Shown piece by piece: positions 1 through 6,207 of a DNA stretch of 9,064 nucleotides (the stretch's first letter is position 1; each line of letters opens with the position of its first letter). Both the position numbers and the translations under genes were made by a program. The notes under the pieces are model-generated. The model did not search any database and was not told the origin of the DNA. It saw nothing but the letters and a program-made list of their open reading frames with translations. Source of the DNA: Actinomycetes bacterium (GTDB lineage Bacteria > Actinomycetota > Acidimicrobiia > Acidimicrobiales > RAAP-2); assembly GCA_021826255.1 (NCBI GenBank), contig JAKBAZ010000041.1, positions 1-9,064 on the forward strand. The letters run 5' to 3'.

Positions 1-972
1 GGAGTCGTACTCGTCAACGAGGGGGGTGACGTTTTGTACCGCAATCCCCAGGCCGAAGCCCTCATGGCCTCGCGGTACGGTGACGCGTTAGCCGCGCAGG
101 CGGTCACCGAGTCCCTGGGTGAGGCCTGGTCCAACGGAGTCGCCGAGCGGGACCTCGACATTTACGGACCCCCTAAGCGCAGTTTGCACATCCGCTCCGC
201 CGTCATCGACGACGGTCGTCGGCCCCTCGGCGTAGTGGCCCTGATCGAGGACACCTCGGAGCGACGGCGCCTGGAAGAGATTCGGCGAGACTTCATCGCC
301 AACGTCTCCCACGAGCTGAAGACCCCCATGGGGGCGATGGGCCTACTCGCCGAGACTCTCCAGTACGAGACGGACGCCGCCGTTGCGAAGCGTCTGGCCG
401 AACGTATCTACCACGAGGCGTTTCGGGTCAACCGGATTATCGAAGACCTCCTCGATCTCTCCCGCATCGAGGGCGAGGGGTCCCCGGTGCGCGAACCGAT
501 TCCCGTCTCTTTGATCGTCGCCGAAGCCATCGAACGCATTCGGACTGCCGCTGATCAACACTCGGTGAGCATCCACTTCGACGAACCCGAGCGGGGCTAC
601 GTCGTGGGAGGCGATCGACGCCAGTTGGTTTCGGCCCTCCAGGCGCTGCTCGAAAACGCCGTCGTCTACTCCCCCGCCGACTCCACGGTGAGCGTCCGGG
701 TGACCCAAACCCCCGACGAGGTCTCCCCTCTCTCGGCGCCCGTGCGCATCGCCATCTCCGACTCGGGGCCCGGAATTCCGGCGAAGGACCTCGACCGTAT
801 CTTCGAGCGTTTCTACCGCGTGGACCCGGGTCGCGCGCGGGCCACCGGCGGAACCGGACTCGGACTGAGTATTGTTCGCCACGTGGCACAGAATCACGGT
901 GGACGAGTTCTCGTCGACTCTCGCGAGGGTGAGGGGTCAACCTTCACCCTGGAACTCCCGGTGGGTCAATGA
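1..972 (+). CDS. senX3: Sensor histidine kinase, SenX3-like (5' end outside window)
   Basis: This is the C-terminal part of a membrane sensor kinase. The reading frame is open from base 1, so the start and any membrane spans lie upstream. Codons 1 to about 80 look like a PAS domain (GVVLVNEGGDVLYRNPQAEA). The HisKA dimerisation domain follows, with the H-box NVSHELKTP and the phosphorylated His at codon 104 (bases 310-312). The HATPase domain has an N-box (LLENAVVYS, Asn codon 219), a G1 box (DSGPGIP, Asp codon 254), an F-box (IFERFYRVD) and a G2 box (GGTGLGLSIV, from codon 283). The H-box context SHELKTPMGAM resembles mycobacterial SenX3, which senses phosphate status together with PhoU and the Pst system. 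Here the phosphate role is inferred from similarity and from the neighbouring regulator. The stop codon overlaps the regulator start as ATGA. An internal TTG at base 34 could be mistaken for a start, but PAS homology continues upstream of it. Confidence 0.9.
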   Translation, partial: GVVLVNEGGDVLYRNPQAEALMASRYGDALAAQAVTESLGEAWSNGVAERDLDIYGPPKRSLHIRSAVIDDGRRPLGVVALIEDTSERRRLEEIRRDFIANVSHELKTPMGAMGLLAETLQYETDAAVAKRLAERIYHEAFRVNRIIEDLLDLSRIEGEGSPVREPIPVSLIVAEAIERIRTAADQHSVSIHFDEPERGYVVGGDRRQLVSALQALLENAVVYSPADSTVSVRVTQTPDEVSPLSAPVRIAISDSGPGIPAKDLDRIFERFYRVDPGRARATGGTGLGLSIVRHVAQNHGGRVLVDSREGEGSTFTLELPVGQ

Positions 973-1682
973 GTCCCGACACCTCAGTTCTTCTCGTCGA
1001 GGACGAAGAGTCCTTCGTTGACGCCCTGCAGGTCGGTCTGGCCCGCGAGGGGTTCCAGGTCGACGTGGCACGTGACGGCCACGACGCCCTCGAGCTGTTT
1101 CGCCAGCGCACCTACGACATTGTGTTACTCGACTTGATGTTGCCCAAGATGTCCGGACTCGACGTGTGCCGCAGTATTCGCGCGACCTCCGAGGTACCCA
1201 TCATCATCGTGTCGGCCAAGGGTGAGGAGGTCGACACCGTCCTTCTCCTCGAGATCGGGGCCGACGACTACGTCACCAAGCCCTACCGTCTGCGCGAGCT
1301 CGTGGCGCGCATTCGGGCCGTGCTGCGACGTCGCGAAACACCTCGTCACTCGCCGGTCGAGAGTGACGAGGTGCTCGAATACGACGTGCTGCGCCTCGAC
1401 CTCGACGCGCGCCGTTGTTTCGTTGACGGCGCGGAGGTGAAGTTGCGCAAGAAGGAGTTCGCCCTCCTCTCCCTCTTGATGGAGAACCCCGGTCGCGTCC
1501 TTACTCGCGACGTGTTAATCGACCGCGTCTGGGGCAGCGACTACGTTGGGGACACGAAGACGTTGGACGTCCACGTCAAACGGTTACGTTCCCTCATCGA
1601 ATCAGATCCGAAGAACCCCCGACTGCTCACCACCATTCGGGGCGTGGGGTATCGCCTAGAAGCTACGCCCGCGCCTCGATAA
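969..1682 (+). CDS. regX3: OmpR/PhoB-family response regulator, RegX3-like
   Basis: A 237-aa DNA-binding response regulator, the cognate partner of the upstream kinase. The receiver domain (residues 6-120) shows the acidic pocket E11/D12, the phosphorylation site D55 in DIVLLDLMLP, the switch residue S82, Y101 and the conserved K104 in GADDYVTKPY. The C-terminal winged helix (about 135-232) carries FALLSLLMENPGRVLTRDVL and TLDVHVKRLRSLIE, with the wing sequence TIRGVGYRL. Length and sequence match mycobacterial RegX3, which controls phosphate-starvation genes. The target genes here are not visible. It begins with ATG four bases inside the kinase gene, so translation is probably coupled. Its last 20 bases overlap the 3' end of the opposing serS gene, leaving no room for a dedicated terminator. 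The family call is firm; the RegX3 orthology is likely but not proven. Confidence 0.92.
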   Translation: MSPDTSVLLVEDEESFVDALQVGLAREGFQVDVARDGHDALELFRQRTYDIVLLDLMLPKMSGLDVCRSIRATSEVPIIIVSAKGEEVDTVLLLEIGADDYVTKPYRLRELVARIRAVLRRRETPRHSPVESDEVLEYDVLRLDLDARRCFVDGAEVKLRKKEFALLSLLMENPGRVLTRDVLIDRVWGSDYVGDTKTLDVHVKRLRSLIESDPKNPRLLTTIRGVGYRLEATPAPR

Positions 1683-2961
1683 CTCGCTGTCCGCCGAGGT
1701 ACCCCGAGAGCACCTCGGGAATCTCCACCGAACCGTCGGGGCGACGACCGGTCTCCACGAGCGCGGCCCAGATCCGGGCCCAGGCCAGAGCCGAGCCGTT
1801 GACCGTGTTCACGAACCGAGTGGAATCACCCTCGCGGAACCGAACGTTGGCTCGTCGAGCCTGAAAGTCCCGGAACCAACTCACTGAGGACACCTCGAGC
1901 CAACGATCGACCCCGGGCGAGTACACCTCGAGGTCGACGGTACGCGCCGAGGAGGTCCCGAGGTCCCCCGCGCACAGGTCGAGGACTCGGTAGGTGAGCC
2001 GGAGTGCTCTTAGCAGACCCTCGGCGCGAGCGAGCACGTCGTCGAAGGCTTCACGCCAGTGATCGGGGTGACAGTAAGCGAAGAGTTCCACCTTGTCGAA
2101 CTCGTGCACTCGTAAGAGACCCCGCGTGTCGCGTCCGGCGGCTCCGGCCTCTCGACGAAAACACGCGGTGGCCGCCGTGTAGCGAAGCGGCAGCTGGTCG
2201 GGATCAAGAATCTCCCCCCGGCGAAGTGACGTCAGGGGCACCTCGGCCGTCGGAATTAACCACAGGTCGTCTCGGGGAATCTCGTACATGTCGTCGGCGG
2301 ACTTGGGCAGGTGCCCGGTCGACATCATCGTCTCCGTGAGAGCCACACTCGGGGGGCGAATCTCTTCGTAGGCGTCCCGGTGTCGGTCCAGAGCGAAGGC
2401 CGTGAGGGCCCGCAAAAGTCTCGCACCGTCGCCTCGAAACAACGGAAACATCGATCCCGCCAGTTTTGCCCCGGTCTCGAGGTCGAGTATCCCAAGATCC
2501 ATCGCCACGTCCCAGTGGGGACGGCGCTGCCACTCGGCGTACTCGACGGGGGGCTGATCATCCTCCATCCCCGGCCACCAACGGCGAACCTCGACGTTGT
2601 CGTTCTCGTCCCGTCCGTCGGGGGTCTCCGGTGACGGCACATTGGGCAGTTGGAGGAGGCGCGCTCGCAGATTCTCGCCCACCTCGTCGCAGCGCTGTCG
2701 CGCCTCTCGTTCGAGGTCGGAGAGCTCGCGGGCCTCGCTCTGGAGCTGGTCGGCATCCGCCTCTTTATTCTTTCGGGCCTCACCGACTCGACGCGAGAGT
2801 TCCTTCACCCGGGCCCGCAGGGACTCGGCCTCTTGGAGGAGACGACGGTGCTCAACGTCGAGGGCGACGACCTCGCGCACACTGGACTCGTCCACGCCGC
2901 GACGAGCCAGAGCGGCCCCCACCTCATCAGGTTCCCGACGCAGTTGGACCAGATCAATCAT
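1663..2961 (-). CDS. serS: Seryl-tRNA synthetase
   Basis: A class II aminoacyl-tRNA synthetase of 432 aa (usual length about 420-430) that charges tRNA-Ser in the cytoplasm. Residues 1 to about 105 form the tRNA-binding arm, with a charged heptad-like stretch at about 28-100 typical of the SerRS antiparallel coiled coil. The catalytic domain follows: the serine-binding TAE loop at 238-240 (IPTAEVPLT), motif 2 with FRREAG at 268-273 and VHEFDKVELF at 285-294, then SSVSWFRDFQARR at 358-370. Motif 3 is NGSALAWARIWAALVE at 388-403, with its ATP-binding Arg at 396. Motif 3 and the EVYSPG segment (345-350) differ from the common forms (NGSGLAVGR, EVWLPG), but every key residue I can check is kept. 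The ATG is chosen because MIDLVQLRREPDEV is the standard SerRS N-terminus and a -10-like box sits 6 nt upstream. It is divergent from the ABC exporter genes. Confidence 0.96.
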   Translation of the reverse strand: MIDLVQLRREPDEVGAALARRGVDESSVREVVALDVEHRRLLQEAESLRARVKELSRRVGEARKNKEADADQLQSEARELSDLEREARQRCDEVGENLRARLLQLPNVPSPETPDGRDENDNVEVRRWWPGMEDDQPPVEYAEWQRRPHWDVAMDLGILDLETGAKLAGSMFPLFRGDGARLLRALTAFALDRHRDAYEEIRPPSVALTETMMSTGHLPKSADDMYEIPRDDLWLIPTAEVPLTSLRRGEILDPDQLPLRYTAATACFRREAGAAGRDTRGLLRVHEFDKVELFAYCHPDHWREAFDDVLARAEGLLRALRLTYRVLDLCAGDLGTSSARTVDLEVYSPGVDRWLEVSSVSWFRDFQARRANVRFREGDSTRFVNTVNGSALAWARIWAALVETGRRPDGSVEIPEVLSGYLGGQRVIEARA

Positions 2962-2973
2962 GCCGCCAGCCTA
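2962..2973 (-). promoter_or_regulatory. Putative leaderless promoter of serS (-10 TAGGCT)
   Basis: On the minus strand TAGGCT (2973 to 2968) is followed by exactly 6 nt (GGCGGC) and then the ATG of serS. A TAnnnT -10 box 6-7 nt before a start codon is the known layout of leaderless actinobacterial transcripts, where RNA begins at the start codon. No convincing -35 was found. No clear Shine-Dalgarno at normal spacing competes with this reading. Three other first genes in the window show a similar layout. Confidence 0.55.
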
Positions 2974-3005
2974 CCGAGGCGTGTTGTGGGGCTCGGGTCA
3001 GCGTC

Positions 3006-3019
3006 TAGGTTGATACCTC
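3006..3019 (+). promoter_or_regulatory. Putative leaderless promoter of the ABC exporter (-10 TAGGTT)
   Basis: TAGGTT at 3006-3011 lies 8 nt before the GTG start at 3020, so transcription would begin at or within a base or two of the start codon. TTGTGG at 2984-2989 is a weak -35 candidate with a 16-bp spacer. The serS promoter faces the other way, and the two -10 boxes are 32 bp apart, so their upstream elements must overlap. The AGG of the same box could instead act as a very weak ribosome binding site. Confidence 0.45.
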
Positions 3020-3925
3020 GTGAGTCGCGCCGTTGCCATCGACACTCTCCGCGTGCGCTACGGCACCCTCGAAGCCCTCGCCGGGGTGAGCCTCGGGGTC
3101 GACTACGGTCGGATTCTCGCCCTGCTCGGCCCCAACGGGGCCGGCAAGACAACCCTCGTGGAGACTCTCCTCGGCTTTCGATCCCCCCACGAGGGAACGG
3201 TTCGCGTGCACGGACTCGACCCGGTGAGAGATCACGGCGCCGTCGTGGCCCGCACCGGAGCTCTCCTCCAGCGCGGCGGGGTCTGGTTCCCCATGACCCC
3301 CGCCCAGGTGCTCTCACTCACCGCGTCCTACTACCCCGAACCCCGACGCCTCGAGGAACTCCTCGAGGCGCTCGACCTGACACGGTGTCGCAACACCGCC
3401 TGGCGACGTTTGAGCGGCGGCGAGCAACAGCGGACCGCCCTGGCGCTCGCGCTGGTGGGACGACCCAAGGTCCTCGTCCTCGACGAACCCACGACCGCGG
3501 TCGACCCCGAAGGTCGCCGCGTCGTGCGCGACATCATTCGGGCCGAACGGGACCGGGGGTGCGCCGTCATCTTGACGACCCACGAACTTCGCGAGGCCGA
3601 ACTCCTCGCCGACGATCTCGTCGTCGTGCACCGGGGTCGGGTCGTCGCCACCGGGACCCCCTCGAGCCTCGGGGCGAGCGAGGTCGTCGTACTTGAAGTA
3701 GACGGTGTCGCGAACGCCGACTCGCTCTCTCGAGCGCTCGGCGTCGAGGTGGAGGTGGAGGGTCCGGTCGTGACGGTCCGCACCGCTCCCACGAACGAAG
3801 CCATCGCCCGCGTCAGTGCGGCCCTCGCGGGAGCGGGCCTCACGCTACGAGCCCTTCGCACCTCGGCCAGTCTCGAGGAGCGCTATCTCGACCTGATTGC
3901 CGATCAGCGCCGGGGGGAGTCGTGA
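3020..3925 (+). CDS. ABC exporter ATP-binding protein (DrrA/CcmA-type)
   Basis: A 301-aa cytoplasmic ATPase subunit of an ABC-2 type exporter. Visible motifs are Walker A GPNGAGKT (37-44), Q-loop Q83, the signature LSGGEQQR (130-137), Walker B VLVLDEP (150-156) with catalytic E155, D-loop AVD (159-161), and H-loop H187 (LTTHE). Residues from about 215 form the C-terminal extension common in DrrA-like ATPases. It starts with GTG and overlaps the permease gene by 4 bp (GTGA), so the pair is one transcription unit. The substrate cannot be read from sequence. ABC exporter genes lie near ctaA/ctaB in other actinobacteria, including the Mycobacterium tuberculosis Rv1457c-Rv1458c region next to ctaA. 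A role linked to cytochrome oxidase or heme biogenesis is therefore possible, but drug or lipid export is equally open. Confidence 0.9.
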   Translation: MSRAVAIDTLRVRYGTLEALAGVSLGVDYGRILALLGPNGAGKTTLVETLLGFRSPHEGTVRVHGLDPVRDHGAVVARTGALLQRGGVWFPMTPAQVLSLTASYYPEPRRLEELLEALDLTRCRNTAWRRLSGGEQQRTALALALVGRPKVLVLDEPTTAVDPEGRRVVRDIIRAERDRGCAVILTTHELREAELLADDLVVVHRGRVVATGTPSSLGASEVVVLEVDGVANADSLSRALGVEVEVEGPVVTVRTAPTNEAIARVSAALAGAGLTLRALRTSASLEERYLDLIADQRRGES

Positions 3926-4653
3926 ACGCTTTGCTCGCTCAGGTACGCGCCGAGGTGCGCATGACGCTCCGCCGGGGCGAGACGCTCCTGCTCACCGTCG
4001 TGATTCCCGTCGTGCTCCTCGTCTTCTTCTCTCGTACGAGAGTGTTGAGCGCACCCGCGGGGGGTCGAGTCGCCTACCTCGCCCCCGGGATGTGGGCTCT
4101 CGCCGTCATGTCGACCTCCCTCGTTGCGCTCTCGATCGCCACCGGTTTTGAGCGCACTTACGGGGTGTTACGACGACTCCACGTGACCCCGCTCGGGCGA
4201 CCGCGTCTCATTGGCGCCAAAGTCGTCGCGGTGCTCGTTACCGAGGCCATCCAGATCGTGATTCTCTCCGGCGTAGCCCTAGCCCTCGGTTGGCGGCCCC
4301 ATTCGGGGGCTCTCGACACCCCCAGCGTCGTCGGTGTCATCATTCTCGGCACTCTCGGTTGCGCCGGGATCGGGCTGGTTCTCGCGGGGACTCTTCGCGC
4401 CGAGGTCAATCTGGCCGCGACGAACGGGCTCTACCTCGTTCTGCTCCTCGGTTCGGGAATCGTCGTACCCCTCACCAGCCTGCCCGCACCAGTGCGCTCG
4501 GCCGCCACGTGGCTACCGACCGGGGCGCTCGCCGACTCCCTGCACCGACTCCTCGGCGCGGGTCACCTGCCGAGTGGGGGTGACTGGATCTCGCTCGTCG
4601 CGTGGGCGATAGCGGCTCCCGCGCTCGCCACGAAGAGCTTCCGATTCGACTAG
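3922..4653 (+). CDS. ABC-2 type exporter permease
   Basis: A 243-aa membrane subunit pairing with the upstream ATPase. About six hydrophobic segments are visible (about 20-37, 53-74, 97-123, 135-158, 168-188 and 222-237), as expected for ABC-2 permeases. The segment around 77-100 (ERTYGVLRRLHVTPL followed by GRPRLIGAK) is the family's conserved cytoplasmic coupling region after the second span. It starts with GTG inside the ATPase stop (GTGA), preceded by a G-rich Shine-Dalgarno GGGGGGAG at about 3912-3919. It ends only 4 bp from the 3' end of the opposing thioredoxin gene. The permease probably works as a homodimer, because only one membrane gene is present. Substrate unknown. Confidence 0.88.
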   Translation: MNALLAQVRAEVRMTLRRGETLLLTVVIPVVLLVFFSRTRVLSAPAGGRVAYLAPGMWALAVMSTSLVALSIATGFERTYGVLRRLHVTPLGRPRLIGAKVVAVLVTEAIQIVILSGVALALGWRPHSGALDTPSVVGVIILGTLGCAGIGLVLAGTLRAEVNLAATNGLYLVLLLGSGIVVPLTSLPAPVRSAATWLPTGALADSLHRLLGAGHLPSGGDWISLVAWAIAAPALATKSFRFD

Positions 4654-4657
4654 GCGA

Positions 4658-5263
4658 CTACCCCTGCGCCTGAGCCAGGCGCTGCGCGAACGCACTCACC
4701 GAAATCGGTCCGATGTTGAGCCAGGTCACCCGACCCTTGGCGTTCACGAAGGCCGAATCGGGGAGGGCGTTCAGGCCGAATTCATTCACCATCACGCCCT
4801 TGGCGTCGGCCATCGTCGCCACGTTCAGGTGGTAGCGACGCAGCATGGCCAGTGCGTTCGTCGGAGAGTCGGACTGACCCACCTCGGAGTCGACGGCGAC
4901 GACCTGAACCCCGTTCGTCGAGTGGTGGGCGAGGTAGTCGGCGATGTGGGGCAACTCCGTCTTGCACGGTTCACACCAGGAGGCGAAGAACAACAACGCG
5001 GTGGGGTGTCCGAACTTCCACGGAGTCACCGTCGAGCCCCCCGTTAGCGAGGGAATCGTTTGGGCGCTCACCGTCTTTCCCACGAGGGCCGGGGGCGGCA
5101 CGTTGGCGCTCGTCACCTTGCCACCAGTCAACACCGACATCACCACGATCAGAGTCACTGCAAGAACTCCCCCAATACCCAGGGAGACGAACATCATGGG
5201 CGAGGGACGACCCCGACCGCCGCGAGGCGACTCGGTGGCGTCGGACTCAGTGGTGACGGACAA
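4658..5263 (-). CDS. Membrane-anchored TlpA/ResA-like thiol-disulfide oxidoreductase
   Basis: A 201-aa thioredoxin-fold protein with one N-terminal membrane anchor (about 24-45) and the catalytic domain outside the membrane. The redox motif is WCEPC (C97, C100), and LPDSAFV supplies the cis-Pro (P168). Family members (TlpA, ResA, CcmG) keep cysteines of apocytochromes c or of the CuA site of cytochrome oxidase reduced. The position directly after ctaB suggests a similar job here, though the substrate is inference. The longest frame begins at TTG 5263, overlapping the last 17 bases of ctaB, with only a weak GGCGGT upstream. ATG codons at 5197 and 5194, just before the membrane span, are alternatives. 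The Ser/Thr/Arg/Gly-rich residues 1-22 would be an unstructured cytoplasmic tail. It is probably co-transcribed with ctaB. Confidence 0.88.
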   Translation of the reverse strand: MSVTTESDATESPRGGRGRPSPMMFVSLGIGGVLAVTLIVVMSVLTGGKVTSANVPPPALVGKTVSAQTIPSLTGGSTVTPWKFGHPTALLFFASWCEPCKTELPHIADYLAHHSTNGVQVVAVDSEVGQSDSPTNALAMLRRYHLNVATMADAKGVMVNEFGLNALPDSAFVNAKGRVTWLNIGPISVSAFAQRLAQAQG

Positions 5264-6164
5264 GGACGTCTACCGCCATCATCACGAAGAGGGCCGTCAG
5301 GTAGGTGATCGAGTAATGAAAGAGCCGCATCGCCTCGGCGACGTCGGCCGTACCTCGGCGGGCGTGCCGGTAGAGCTGGAGAGCCATCGCGGTGAAGGCT
5401 CCCCCCAAGACGGCCGCCGAGAGAGCGTAGACCGCCCCGAGGTGGGCGGCCGGACCAATGAGGACCGTGAGGGCCCACATGACGATGGAGTAGACGAGAA
5501 TCTCGAGAGTCGTGCGCCGAAGCGACGCCACCACTGGCATCATCGGGACGTTGGCCGCCTCGTAGTCGTCCCGGTAGCGCACGGCGAGAGCCCAGAAGTG
5601 GGGCGGGGTCCACAAGAAGATCACGAGGAACATCAGCACCGGAGCCCAGGTGAGAGAGTCGGTCACGGCCGCCCAGCCAATCAGGACCTGCACCGCGCCA
5701 GCGGCGCCACCGATCACAATGTTCTGCTTGGAGCGTCGCTTGAGCCAGAGGGTGTAGACCCCGACGTAGAAGGCGGTCGCCGACATGGCGAGCCAGGCCG
5801 ACAACTGGTTGACGAAAACGGCGAAGGTGGCGAAGGCCACGACTTCCAACGCACTGGCGAAGACTGCGGCTGATCGCGGGCTCATCACCCCGCGCACCAG
5901 GGGTCGACCCTTGGTCCGGTTCATCAGCGCGTCGATGTCCCGGTCAATCACCATGTTGTAGGCGTTTGCCCCGCCCGCGGCGAGGGTGCCCCCCACGAGA
6001 GTCGCCACGACGAGGGACCACGAGGGAATCCCCCGCTGGGCGACGACCATCGCCGGGAGCGTGGTGACGAGGAGCAACTCGATGATGCGAGGCTTCGTCA
6101 GGGCGACGTAGCCCTTCAGGACGTCGCTACGAGAAAACGTGGTGGGCAGGGCGACGCTGGACAT
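5247..6164 (-). CDS. ctaB: Protoheme IX farnesyltransferase (heme O synthase)
   Basis: A 305-aa multispanning UbiA-family prenyltransferase that adds a farnesyl group to heme B to give heme O, the first step to heme A for aa3-type oxidases. Hallmarks are LTKPRIIELLLVT (22-34) and the Asp-rich motif NMVIDRDIDALMNRTKGRPL (N70, D74, D78, with R83 and K85), which binds the prenyl diphosphate through Mg2+. Further hallmarks are LKRRSKQNIVIGG (142-154), TPPHFWALA (187-195) and YRDDYEAANVPMMPV (198-212). Length is normal for the family. The ATG at 6164 is supported by a -10-like box 7 nt upstream (leaderless). It is divergent from ctaA and followed by the TlpA-like gene, which overlaps its end. Confidence 0.96.
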   Translation of the reverse strand: MSSVALPTTFSRSDVLKGYVALTKPRIIELLLVTTLPAMVVAQRGIPSWSLVVATLVGGTLAAGGANAYNMVIDRDIDALMNRTKGRPLVRGVMSPRSAAVFASALEVVAFATFAVFVNQLSAWLAMSATAFYVGVYTLWLKRRSKQNIVIGGAAGAVQVLIGWAAVTDSLTWAPVLMFLVIFLWTPPHFWALAVRYRDDYEAANVPMMPVVASLRRTTLEILVYSIVMWALTVLIGPAAHLGAVYALSAAVLGGAFTAMALQLYRHARRGTADVAEAMRLFHYSITYLTALFVMMAVDVLVRHH

Positions 6165-6177
6165 CCCCGCAAGTTTA
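6165..6177 (-). promoter_or_regulatory. Putative leaderless promoter of ctaB (-10 TAAACT)
   Basis: On the minus strand TAAACT (6177 to 6172) is followed by 7 nt (TGCGGGG) and the ATG of ctaB. This fits a TAnnnT -10 box with the transcript starting at the start codon. A short CCCC/GGGG inverted repeat (6165-6168 and 6178-6181) brackets the box. The -35 position would fall on the -10 box of the opposing ctaA promoter. Confidence 0.5.
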
Positions 6178-6195
6178 GGGGTCGCGCGCTCTCTC

Positions 6196-6207
6196 TAGGC
6201 TGTCGGG
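6196..6207 (+). promoter_or_regulatory. Putative leaderless promoter of ctaA (-10 TAGGCT)
   Basis: TAGGCT at 6196-6201 is followed by 6 nt (GTCGGG) and then the GTG of ctaA. Both the hexamer and the 6-nt spacing are identical to those in front of serS. Only 18 bp separate this box from the ctaB -10 box on the other strand. The GGGG just before GTG is too close to the start for a normal Shine-Dalgarno. Confidence 0.55.

Noticed and set aside
2650..3696. Long plus-strand open frame spanning serS, the promoter gap and the ABC ATPase gene
   Set aside because: It crosses a divergent promoter region, and its product is mostly Arg/Pro/Gly. Both covered genes are unambiguous in other frames.
4964..4975. 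Possible heme c attachment site at the CxxC of the TlpA-like protein
   Set aside because: WCEPC is followed by Lys, not His, and sits in a thioredoxin fold with a cis-Pro, so it is a redox dithiol. No CxxCH motif was seen in any of the called proteins.
4944..5873. Long plus-strand open frame (309 codons) opposite tlpA and ctaB
   Set aside because: The translation is a low-complexity Arg/Gly/His/Glu mix with no motif, while the opposite strand encodes two clear protein families over the same bases. It is an antisense shadow of GC-rich codons.
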